From the NCBI GenBank assembly GCA_024227975.1, contig JAAETV010000301.1, forward strand, positions 1 through 37,298: DNA of 37,298 bases, read 5' to 3'. Under the pieces are notes generated by a model, which made no database searches, was not told the DNA's origin, and was given only the letters and a program-made list of their open reading frames with translations. The position numbers and the translations under genes were made by a program. This DNA is from Actinomycetes bacterium (GTDB lineage Bacteria > Actinomycetota > Acidimicrobiia > Acidimicrobiales > SZUA-35). Shown piece after piece: positions 23,758-30,192 of this stretch (its first letter is position 1; each line of letters starts with the position of its first letter).

Positions 23758-24507
23758 TCAGCTCCCGTCTCCACTTGCGGCTTCCGTGGTAGATAGCTCT
23801 GCGAGCCAGGCATCGAATTCAGCCTGCTCGACGACCCTGACGGGCATGGCCATGTCCCCATGGCTCAGGCCACAGAGCTCAGCGCACTGCACCCTGACAT
23901 TGAAGTCGTCGGCATAATCTCCGAGTCGTTCGGTGGTGACGAACATCTCGGTGGTCCGGCCCGGCACGGCGTCGATCTTCATAGCAAAGCCGGGAATCCA
24001 GAACGAGTGCAGAACATCAGTCGAGGTCACATCGAAGCGGATGCGGCTGTGGACGGGAAGGACGAGCTCATCATTGGACACAGCTCCGTTCTCGTAGGTC
24101 GCCTTCCAGGTCCAGCGCTGTCCCTCCATTTCCACGACCATGTCGGCCGAGGAGGTCCCTCGGATGTCGGCTAGGCCCACGAAACCCGGGTTGATCAGCA
24201 CAGCCAGGGTCAACGCCGATGTGATGGCCAGCCAGGCTCCGATGACCCGCCGGCTCCCCGCCATTGGTGGGCCGTCTTCGGTTGGGTCGCCAGTGCCCCG
24301 GAAGCGGACGATCGAGTAGCCCATCATCGCGAGCATGAAGCCGAAAACCGGTGCCCCCATGGCTAGCAACAGGACATAGGCCTCGTTGACGATCTCGGCT
24401 TCGCGGGCGTACCCCTCGGGGAGCATCGACCAGGTGAAGATGACGTACTCCATGATTGCAGTCAGCGCCGCCCAAATGACGACCACGATTAGCCAGTCTC
24501 GTCTCAA
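23758..24507 (-). CDS. ctaC: Cytochrome c oxidase subunit II with CuA site
   Basis: A 249-residue subunit II, first gene of the operon. CuA ligands are all visible: His167 (VLHSFW), Cys208, Glu210, Cys212, His216 and Met219 (CAELCGLSHGDM). The aromatic electron-entry patch is GQRWTWKATY (Trp132, Trp134). The membrane part seems to have three helices (about 5-24, 43-63 and 88-106) rather than the usual two. No cytochrome c domain is fused to the C-terminus, so an external donor is needed. The start is a TTG with GGAG six bases upstream. It abuts coxA directly. Confidence 0.94.
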   Translation of the reverse strand: MRRDWLIVVVIWAALTAIMEYVIFTWSMLPEGYAREAEIVNEAYVLLLAMGAPVFGFMLAMMGYSIVRFRGTGDPTEDGPPMAGSRRVIGAWLAITSALTLAVLINPGFVGLADIRGTSSADMVVEMEGQRWTWKATYENGAVSNDELVLPVHSRIRFDVTSTDVLHSFWIPGFAMKIDAVPGRTTEMFVTTERLGDYADDFNVRVQCAELCGLSHGDMAMPVRVVEQAEFDAWLAELSTTEAASGDGS

Positions 24508-24547
24508 CCCAAGCTCCGTTCACTGGTCTGACTGTGGTTCGCAGATA

Positions 24548-24576
24548 TATATAGTTGTTCACTACACTTACTGCAA
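24548..24576 (-). promoter_or_regulatory. Candidate promoter of the oxidase operon
   Basis: On the minus strand TTGCAG (24576-24571) and TATATA (24553-24548) are separated by 17 bases. The TATATATAT run is the most AT-rich spot nearby. It would give a leader of about 35 bases before the coxB TTG. An AGTTG/CAACT inverted repeat with a 16-base spacer overlaps the spacer region and could be a regulator site. Confidence 0.5.
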
Positions 24577-24627
24577 CTGTTTGACCAAGTCTTGCTGAGA
24601 GCGGCCGATGCTAGGAACAGGAGTCGC

Positions 24628-25113
24628 ATGAAGATCGTGACCACACGTCGCACCGAGTACGGCATGCGGGCGGTCCTCCACCTAGCTCGCAAGGATCCAG
24701 GGCGTGTTACGGCTGCGACCATTTCGGCCGATATGGGAATCCCCCAGGGCTTCCTCCACCAGGTCCTCCAGGCCCTCCAACGAGGTGGTTTGGTAGGTTC
24801 GGTATCGGGTCGTCATGGCGGCTACAGCCTCTCCAGGCCGCCAGCGGAGATCTCCTTGCTCGAGATCGTCGAGGCCCTCGAAGGGCCACTTGATGTGGCC
24901 GGGTGTGCGCTCCGGGATGGCCCCTGCCACTGGGACGATGCCTGCGCCGTGCATGACGTATGGAGTACCGGACGAAAGGCGTTCTCTCAGAGCTTGGCTG
25001 AATCGAGCTTGGCCGATGTGAGCACAGCTGACCAACAGCGCGAGGCAGGCGACTACGAGATCGCTGCCGGCACCCACTGCTTGCGGGGTCGTCCGGGACT
25101 GAGCCTGTCCTGA
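24628..25113 (+). CDS. Rrf2-family transcriptional regulator, probably Fe-S containing
   Basis: A 161-residue winged-helix regulator of the Rrf2 family (IscR, NsrR, RirA relatives). The DNA-binding part has RRTEYGMRAVLHLAR, then ISADMGIPQGFLHQVLQALQRGGLVGSVSGRHGGYSLSRPP, the standard recognition helix and wing. Three cysteines in GCALRDGPCHWDDAC (spacing C-x6-C-x5-C) resemble the Fe-S ligands of NsrR/IscR, so it may sense NO, oxygen or iron status. The ATG at 24628 has a GGAG site. It is divergent from the oxidase operon across 120 bases and probably controls it, by inference. Confidence 0.9.
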   Translation: MKIVTTRRTEYGMRAVLHLARKDPGRVTAATISADMGIPQGFLHQVLQALQRGGLVGSVSGRHGGYSLSRPPAEISLLEIVEALEGPLDVAGCALRDGPCHWDDACAVHDVWSTGRKAFSQSLAESSLADVSTADQQREAGDYEIAAGTHCLRGRPGLSLS

Positions 25114-25249
25114 GACCGGTGTGTTGCAATTCGGAAACGGAGCCTGCGCTGGTCCGTTCGGCGTCAGCTCCAACACCAGCTATATCGAGAGCTCGGCCGG
25201 AGTGGCCGAGGTAGGTCGCACTGGTCAGATCGGGAGTTGGTTGTAGACC

Positions 25250-26245
25250 ATGGATGAACTCATTCGCCGCCTACCCAAGGCCGAGCTCCACCTCCATATC
25301 GAGGGCTCCCTCGAACCGGAGCTGATGTTCGACTTGGGCAAACGCAATGGGGTCGAGCTGCCGTATCGCAGTGCCGCTGAGGTACGAATGGCTTACGAGT
25401 TCGACGATCTTCAGTCGTTCCTCGACATCTACTACCAGGCCATGGGTGTGCTGCGCACCGAGCGCGACTTCGAGGAGCTGATGACGGCCTACCTCGATCG
25501 GGCGATCGCTGACGGGGTGCGTCACACCGAGATCTTCTTCGACCCTCAAGCTCACGCCGAGAACGGGATCGGGATGGAGACGGTGATCAATGGCCTGGTC
25601 GCCGGTGGTGAGGCCAGATCCGATCAGATCTCGTCGGGCCTGATCCTGTGCTTCCTGCGCCACCTCCCGGCGGAGGCGGCCGTCGAAACGTTGGCCTTGG
25701 CTGCCCCCTTCATCGAACACATCGATGGGGTGGGGCTCGATTCATCGGAGGTCGGGTTTCCTCCATCACTATTCGCTGAAGTCTTTGCGCAGGCCGGAGA
25801 GTGGGGGCTGCGGAGGGTGGCCCACGCCGGCGAGGAAGGTCCGGCTGACTATGTCCGCTCGGCCCTCGACGTGTTGAAGGTGGAGCGCATCGACCATGGG
25901 GTGCAGGCCATCGACGACCCCGATCTGGTGGAACGGCTGGCGGTCGAGAAGATCCCGCTGACGATGTGTCCCCTGTCGAACCAGCGCCTCCAGGTCACCC
26001 CTGATCTCAGGGACCATCCGTTGAAGGCCTTGCTCGATGCTGGGGTGATGGTGACCGTCAACTCCGATGATCCCGCCTATTTTGGAGGTTATGTCGGCGA
26101 CAACTATCTGGCTGTGGCCGAGGCCCTGGACTTGGGCGAACATGACATCGTTGCCCTGGCCGCCAACTCCGTCGAGGCCAGCTTCCTCGACGAGGGGGCC
26201 AAGGCCCAGTTGAGGGATGAGATCGCGGCCGAACGCTCGGCCTAG
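25250..26245 (+). CDS. Adenine deaminase (adenosine/adenine deaminase family, type 2)
   Basis: A 331-residue metal-dependent aminohydrolase. Zinc ligands and catalytic residues: His14 and His16 (AELHLHIEGS), His192 (VAHAGEE) with catalytic Glu195, His216 (ERIDHGV), and Asp273/Asp274 (VNSDDPAYFGGY). The phrases LEPELMFDLGKRNG, IFFDPQAH, GVGLDSSEVG and CPLSNQRLQV match bacterial adenine deaminases of this family more than true adenosine deaminases. The reaction would yield hypoxanthine and ammonia, feeding purine salvage. Adenosine as substrate is not excluded. ATG start; no clear ribosome site or -10 box. It converges on the pseudogene. Confidence 0.88.
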   Translation: MDELIRRLPKAELHLHIEGSLEPELMFDLGKRNGVELPYRSAAEVRMAYEFDDLQSFLDIYYQAMGVLRTERDFEELMTAYLDRAIADGVRHTEIFFDPQAHAENGIGMETVINGLVAGGEARSDQISSGLILCFLRHLPAEAAVETLALAAPFIEHIDGVGLDSSEVGFPPSLFAEVFAQAGEWGLRRVAHAGEEGPADYVRSALDVLKVERIDHGVQAIDDPDLVERLAVEKIPLTMCPLSNQRLQVTPDLRDHPLKALLDAGVMVTVNSDDPAYFGGYVGDNYLAVAEALDLGEHDIVALAANSVEASFLDEGAKAQLRDEIAAERSA

Positions 26246-26300
26246 GCCGCGGCGTCTGGCCTTGTCGTTGGCCGAGTCGCTGCCCGTCTCGTTGCCGTCC

Positions 26301-26997
26301 CTAGCGCACCAGGCCGTCCGGGGCCAGGGGGTAGGCGCTCATGGGTCCTGGCTGGGCGGTCGGGGTAGCGTCGGTCAGATAGGTACGGTCGAGTTGGTCC
26401 CAGGCAGTCACGCCGAGGAGGCCCAGGGTGCGGACGACCTCGTCTTCGAGCAGCTCCAGCACCCTGACCAGCCCGACTCGTCCGGCGGCGGCCAGCCCGT
26501 AGCATGCGGTCCGCCCCAGAGCGACACCGTCGGCCCCAATAGCCATGGCCTTGATGATGTCGGTGCCGCGATTGAACCCACCGTCGACATAGACCTTGGC
26601 CCTTCCATCGATAGCGTCGACGATCTCGGCCAGGACGGCGGCCGAGCCGAGGCCGTGGTCGAGCTGGCGGCCCTCATGGTTCGAGACACAAATGATGTCG
26701 ATCCCATGCTCGATCGCGAGCTCGGCGTCGTCAGGGGTGGCGATGCGTACTTGGCCGTATCGACGGTTAGGCAGAAAGCGGCGTAGCCGGCATCGGTCAC
26801 CTGTTTGATGCGCTCCGAGGTGAAGCCGGGCGTAGGAATCGAGGTCGGAACGCAATCGCGTCCAGGGCCATCCGGTTGCGGGCCATGGTCGTCTCGGTCT
26901 CAGCCCCACCGGTGAGGTAGCCCCAGGGGCCGTCGGCCAGGGCATAGCGGGCGCGAGCAACGATCTCGTGTAGAGCATGGAACTGTTGGTCGGCCAT
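26301..26997 (-). pseudogene. Degraded FMN-dependent 2-hydroxyacid dehydrogenase (lactate/glycolate oxidase-like)
   Basis: The remnant runs in three frames. The N-terminus MADQQFHALHEIVARARYAL to DAIAFRPRFL is intact and keeps a strong AGGAG ribosome site. A second frame encodes GFTSERIKQVTDAGYAAFCLTVDTAK. A third encodes IATPDDAELAIEHGIDIICVSNHEGRQLDHG through VDGGFNRGTDIIKAMAIGADGVALGR to the C-terminus. Against the family plan, segments between these blocks are missing, so only about 232 codon equivalents remain of the usual 360-390. The catalytic loop also reads SNHEGRQLD rather than SNHGGRQLD. Two internal deletions, each changing frame, explain this best. It cannot make a working enzyme. 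Confidence 0.85.
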
Positions 26998-27169
26998 CAC
27001 GTATCTCCTGTCTGGGTTCGGCGGCGAGCCTGGCGGAACGGTCGTCGGCTCTTGTGCTTCAGCGCAATATGACAGTGAGCGGCGACCGGCACCAGTTGGC
27101 GGTGACACTTGCTGGTAGTCGAAGGGCTCGCCAGCCCCGACGTAGCCAGCCACCACATAGCAGTGGATT

Positions 27170-27218
27170 GCTGAAGATTGGCTGAAGCCCGATCATGAGC
27201 GTTCAGCCTTCCTTCAGG
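27170..27218. promoter_or_regulatory. Candidate response-regulator operator: two 11-bp-phased direct repeats in opposite orientation
   Basis: GCTGAAG occurs at 27170 and 27181 (11-base phase). The complementary form TTCAG occurs at 27202 and 27213, again 11 bases apart. OmpR/PhoB-type regulators bind head-to-tail sites with an 11-base repeat. The array lies 50 to 98 bases ahead of the ATG of an operon that encodes an OmpR-type regulator, so autoregulation is likely. Confidence 0.6.
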
Positions 27219-27227
27219 GGCGGGTGG

Positions 27228-27245
27228 TGATGGTGATCATCATCA
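27228..27245. promoter_or_regulatory. 18-bp near-perfect palindrome before the redox operon
   Basis: TGATGGTGA followed at once by TCATCATCA; 8 of 9 positions are complementary. It ends 22 bases before the ATG at 27268 and just upstream of the GAAGGAG ribosome site. With no loop it is more likely a protein site than an RNA hairpin. Confidence 0.4.
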
Positions 27246-27267
27246 GTCAAACCCGAAGGAGATCCAG

Positions 27268-27579
27268 ATGGATGTCAAGCAACTACTCGCCTACACAGCT
27301 GGCGCAGCCCTGATCGGGGGCTCTGCCGTTGTGGCTGCCGGGGTACTCACTGCTCCCGCATCGATCCAGGTCGAGCCGCTGCCGATCGAGCAGGGCCCGA
27401 TGCCGGAAGTCGTGGACCTCGATCCTCTTCTCGACCAGCCTCGCCCGGTGATTGCCGTCCCAGTCGAAGATGACGATGACGATGACGATGTCGATGACGA
27501 TGACGATGACGGTGAGTGGGATGACGAGAACGAGGCCGGGAGTCTGGAAGACGGGAGCCATGACGATGACGACGACTGA
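27268..27579 (+). CDS. Small exported or membrane-anchored Asp-rich protein
   Basis: A 103-residue protein with an excellent GAAGGAG ribosome site. Residues about 5-32 are a signal peptide or anchor (LLAYTAGAALIGGSAVVAAGVL), with a possible signal peptidase site near APA-S. The C-terminal third is highly acidic: about 24 of the last 36 residues are Asp or Glu, with runs of six and seven Asp. Such a tail could bind Ca2+, Fe3+ or other cations outside the membrane. The acidic run is encoded by a GATGAC hexanucleotide repeat. First gene of the operon with ApbE, a heme protein and a two-component system. No named family is recognised; the coding call rests on ribosome site, signal peptide and context. 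Confidence 0.75.
   Translation: MDVKQLLAYTAGAALIGGSAVVAAGVLTAPASIQVEPLPIEQGPMPEVVDLDPLLDQPRPVIAVPVEDDDDDDDVDDDDDDGEWDDENEAGSLEDGSHDDDDD
27466..27513 (+). repeat. GATGAC hexanucleotide microsatellite coding for poly-Asp
   Basis: Near-perfect GATGAC units with a GATGTC interruption, encoding the Asp runs. Copy changes of 6 bases keep the frame, so tail length could vary between strains. Confidence 0.75.
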
Positions 27580-27910
27580 GTCCTCCTCGGCCGTGTCGTC
27601 ACGGTCGAGCTCCAGGCCCACGGCCCGGCGGGCGGCAAGTTCGGGGCCGTCGCCAAGTCGGATCCTGGCCGCCGCGGCCAGCGTGTCGGTCGGACTTGGC
27701 CTTGTCGCCTTGATGGCAGTGTCAGTACCGGAGCCTGATCCTGTCGTTGGAGTCCAACCCATCCCAGTGGTGGTCGAGCCCACAACGACCCCCCAGGTGT
27801 CGCCCCCGCCGCTCACGCCCTCAGATCAAGTCCGACCGGTGGAAGCTGCCACTCCGGCCCCAGATCCGGTTGCTCCGAGCGAGCCCATCACCAGAACAGA
27901 AGGAAGTTGA
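27560..27910 (+). CDS. Small single-pass membrane protein with Pro-rich outer tail
   Basis: A 116-residue protein that starts inside the end of the Asp-rich gene (20-base overlap) with GGGAG ahead of the ATG. Residues 1-34 are Ser/Arg-rich and cytoplasmic; about 35-56 is a membrane helix (ILAAAASVSVGLGLVALMAV); the rest is a Pro/Val/Thr-rich outer tail. The Arg-rich side inside and the acidic partner gene upstream suggest an envelope scaffold. It has no FMN-binding or heme motif. It lies just ahead of the ApbE gene and is probably part of the same complex. No family is recognised. Confidence 0.6.
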   Translation: MTMTTTESSSAVSSRSSSRPTARRAASSGPSPSRILAAAASVSVGLGLVALMAVSVPEPDPVVGVQPIPVVVEPTTTPQVSPPPLTPSDQVRPVEAATPAPDPVAPSEPITRTEGS

Positions 27911-27912
27911 CC

Positions 27913-28929
27913 ATGGAGACCATTACCGAAGCTCCTGAAGTGGTGGAGGAGATCCGGACCACGGCGATGGGTTCGACTCTTCACCTCGTCGCTACCGGAA
28001 CAGACCGGAACGTCTGCCGAGGTGTTCTCGATCGAGCAATGGTCATGATCCAGGGTCTCGAAGCACGGTGGAGTCGATTCCGTCCCACCAGTGAGATCTC
28101 TTGCCTCAATGGGGCGGCTCCCGGAACCCCTGTGCCGGTTTCGGATGAGACGATCTTGCTTGTGCAGAGGGGAATCGAGGCCTGGCGAAGGACCGGAGGG
28201 ATCTTCGATCCATCGATGCTCCCGGCTGTCATTGGCGCTGGCTACGATCGGCCTTTCAAAGAGCTGATATCAGCGGCAGTTCCAGAGCCAGGGCCCACAG
28301 AGCCCATCGGTCGTCGCCACCAGCCAAACCTTGGTGGACCAACCGAGCTAGCTGGATCGAGCGACCCAGACCGGCACAGACTTTCTGGCCAAATTGAGGT
28401 CGACCCAATCGCGGGCACCGTCACCCTCCCCCCGGGATGTGAGTTCGACCCTGGTGGGCTGGGCAAGGGGCTGGCCGCCGACCTCGTCGCTGGGGCCGGC
28501 TTGTCATGGGGTGCGGCTGGCATGCTCGTCAACTTGGGCGGAGATCTTCGCTGCGCCGGGCTTCCTCCCCAACGCGGTGCCTGGGCCGTGGCCGTAGGGC
28601 TTGGGTCGTCCAGCAATAGTGGCGAGCCGATGATCGCTCTGGTCGACGGCGGGGTGGCAACCTCGACCCATCTTCGTCGCCGCTGGCGGACCAGGTCGGG
28701 ATCGGCCCACCACCTGATCGATCCCGCAACCGGCCGTTCGGCTCCGTCGGCTGCGACCGCCACCGTCATCGCCGCCACTGCCTGTGATGCCGAGACGCTG
28801 GCCACCACGGTTGCGGTATGCGGGGGCTTGCCGGATGAGCGAGCGATGCTCGGCGATGCTGTGGTCTTGGTCGTCGACCAGTGCGGGAACTACAGCACCC
28901 ACGGCGAGATCGAGCGGTACCTCCGATGA
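27913..28929 (+). CDS. apbE: ApbE-family FAD:protein FMN transferase
   Basis: A 338-residue flavin transferase, which attaches FMN covalently to Thr/Ser of exported redox proteins using FAD and Mg2+. Family landmarks in order: TAMGSTLHLV, RWSRFRPTSEISCLN, GGIFDPSML, FDPGGLGKGLAADLV, VNLGGDLR, VATSTHLRRRW and HHLIDPATGRSA, ending with TACDAETLATTV. There is a variable insert of about 50 residues between GYDRPF and the FDPGG block. No signal peptide or lipobox is seen, so it may act in the cytoplasm or be held by partners. ATG 27913 is chosen over a TTG at 27907 because AGGAAG is well spaced. No FMN-binding-domain target is encoded nearby. Confidence 0.9.
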   Translation: METITEAPEVVEEIRTTAMGSTLHLVATGTDRNVCRGVLDRAMVMIQGLEARWSRFRPTSEISCLNGAAPGTPVPVSDETILLVQRGIEAWRRTGGIFDPSMLPAVIGAGYDRPFKELISAAVPEPGPTEPIGRRHQPNLGGPTELAGSSDPDRHRLSGQIEVDPIAGTVTLPPGCEFDPGGLGKGLAADLVAGAGLSWGAAGMLVNLGGDLRCAGLPPQRGAWAVAVGLGSSSNSGEPMIALVDGGVATSTHLRRRWRTRSGSAHHLIDPATGRSAPSAATATVIAATACDAETLATTVAVCGGLPDERAMLGDAVVLVVDQCGNYSTHGEIERYLR

Positions 28930-29504
28930 TGCTGGCCAACGAGCAGCTCTGGTGGTACGTCGCCAGGGCGGGCGGGATCGTAGCCTTGATTCTGGTCGCG
29001 GCCTCGGTCCTGTGGGGGCTGTTGCTCAGCTCCAAGTATCTGGCCGGGGGGCCGAAACCAAAGGGGCTGCTCGACCTCCACCGGTTCCTCGGGGGACTGT
29101 CAGTTGTCTTCACCGGTCTTCATCTCCTGGGCCTCTATCTCGACTCCTTCGTGCGGTTCACGGTGGCCGACCTACTCGTCCCGTTCGCCTCGTCATGGCG
29201 TCCGGGCGCAGTCGCGGCCGGAGTCGTTGCCTTCTGGGTCCTCGTCTCGGTTCAGGTGTCGTCGATGATGATGCGAAAGCTGCCCCGCCGCTGGTGGAGG
29301 TGGATCCATCTGATGAGCTACCTCTTGCTTCCCCTGGGGCTGGCCCACGGAATCACAGCTGGAACCGATGCCCGATCGCTCTGGTACCGGCTGGGGAGTG
29401 GAGCGGGCATCGGACTGCTGGTGTGGCTGACGGCTTGGCGGGCATGGAACGTCCCGAGCGTTGGCAAGATGGGGAACCACCGCCGACCGAGCCTCAGGTC
29501 CTAA
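28926..29504 (+). CDS. Ferric-reductase-like heme b membrane protein
   Basis: A 192-residue protein with about five or six membrane helices. Candidate heme b ligands are histidines in LLDLHRFLGG, FTGLHLLGLY, WIHLMSYLLL and GLAHGITAGTD, arranged as in ferric-reductase-like transmembrane domains (MsrQ/YedZ and NOX relatives). It has no fused FAD/NAD domain, so it should pass electrons across the membrane between separate partners. ATG 28926 overlaps the ApbE stop as ATGA. With ApbE it suggests an extracytoplasmic flavin/heme electron route. Confidence 0.82.
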   Translation: MMLANEQLWWYVARAGGIVALILVAASVLWGLLLSSKYLAGGPKPKGLLDLHRFLGGLSVVFTGLHLLGLYLDSFVRFTVADLLVPFASSWRPGAVAAGVVAFWVLVSVQVSSMMMRKLPRRWWRWIHLMSYLLLPLGLAHGITAGTDARSLWYRLGSGAGIGLLVWLTAWRAWNVPSVGKMGNHRRPSLRS

Positions 29505-29514
29505 GTTGGCTCCG

Positions 29515-30192
29515 ATGCGCCTCCTTGTTGTCGAAGACGAGTTGACCATGGCTGAGTCGCTCAAACGCGGCCTCGAACAGGAGGGCTTTGCGGTCGATCT
29601 CGCTCACACCGGCGTTGACGGTCTCCATCTCGCTCGCGAGGTTTCCTACGACGCCATCGTGCTCGACCTGATGTTGCCGGGACTCAACGGGTATCGGGTG
29701 TGTCGAACCTTGCGGGAGGAAGGCAACTGGACTCCAATCCTGATGCTTACGGCCAAGCAAGGCGATCTCGACGAAGCGGAAGGCCTCGAAACGGGGGCCG
29801 ATGACTATCTCACGAAGCCCTTCTCATTCGTGGTGCTGGTCGCCCGACTGCGGGCACTGCTCCGTCGGGCCGACAACAGTCAGCCCGTCCGGTTCCAGGC
29901 CGGTGACCTCAGCCTCGATGTCGATGCCAGAACCGCTCGTCGAGGCGGAACCATGATCGAGCTCACGGCACGAGAGTTCAGTGTGCTCGAGCAACTCATG
30001 CGTTCGGCTGATGCTGTTGTCTCCAAGCGTGAGATCGTCGAGCATGTCTGGGATCTCCACTTCGATGGCGACCTGAACATTGTCGAGGTGTATGTGCGCT
30101 CCCTGAGGAAGAAGATCGACGAGCCGTTCGACCGGCGCTCGATCGAGACTGTGAGAGGTGCTGGCTACCGGTTGCGGGGTGACGGCGGGTGA
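29515..30192 (+). CDS. OmpR/PhoB-family response regulator
   Basis: A 225-residue regulator. Receiver domain: acidic pocket Glu7/Asp8, phospho-acceptor Asp51 (IVLDLMLPG), Thr79 and Lys101 (YLTKPF). The winged-helix DNA-binding domain (about 125-223) has IELTAREFSVLEQLM and VEVYVRSLRKKID, the usual recognition helix, ending in VRGAGYRLRG. It would be phosphorylated by the next gene's kinase and bind head-to-tail repeats, as seen at 27170-27218. The ATG at 29515 begins the conserved MRLLVVEDE. Confidence 0.95.
   Translation: MRLLVVEDELTMAESLKRGLEQEGFAVDLAHTGVDGLHLAREVSYDAIVLDLMLPGLNGYRVCRTLREEGNWTPILMLTAKQGDLDEAEGLETGADDYLTKPFSFVVLVARLRALLRRADNSQPVRFQAGDLSLDVDARTARRGGTMIELTAREFSVLEQLMRSADAVVSKREIVEHVWDLHFDGDLNIVEVYVRSLRKKIDEPFDRRSIETVRGAGYRLRGDGG

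Noticed and set aside
26301..26997. Three separate small genes instead of one broken gene
   Set aside because: The three frames encode ordered, consecutive blocks of one known enzyme family, which is explained only by a single decayed gene.
27466..27513. CRISPR-like or regulatory direct repeat array
   Set aside because: The units are contiguous 6-base codon repeats with no spacers and code for Asp within a well-supported gene.
27283..27816. A 177-codon minus-strand frame rich in Ile/Val
   Set aside because: The Ile/Val-rich stretch is only the reverse reading of the GATGAC repeat that codes for Asp.
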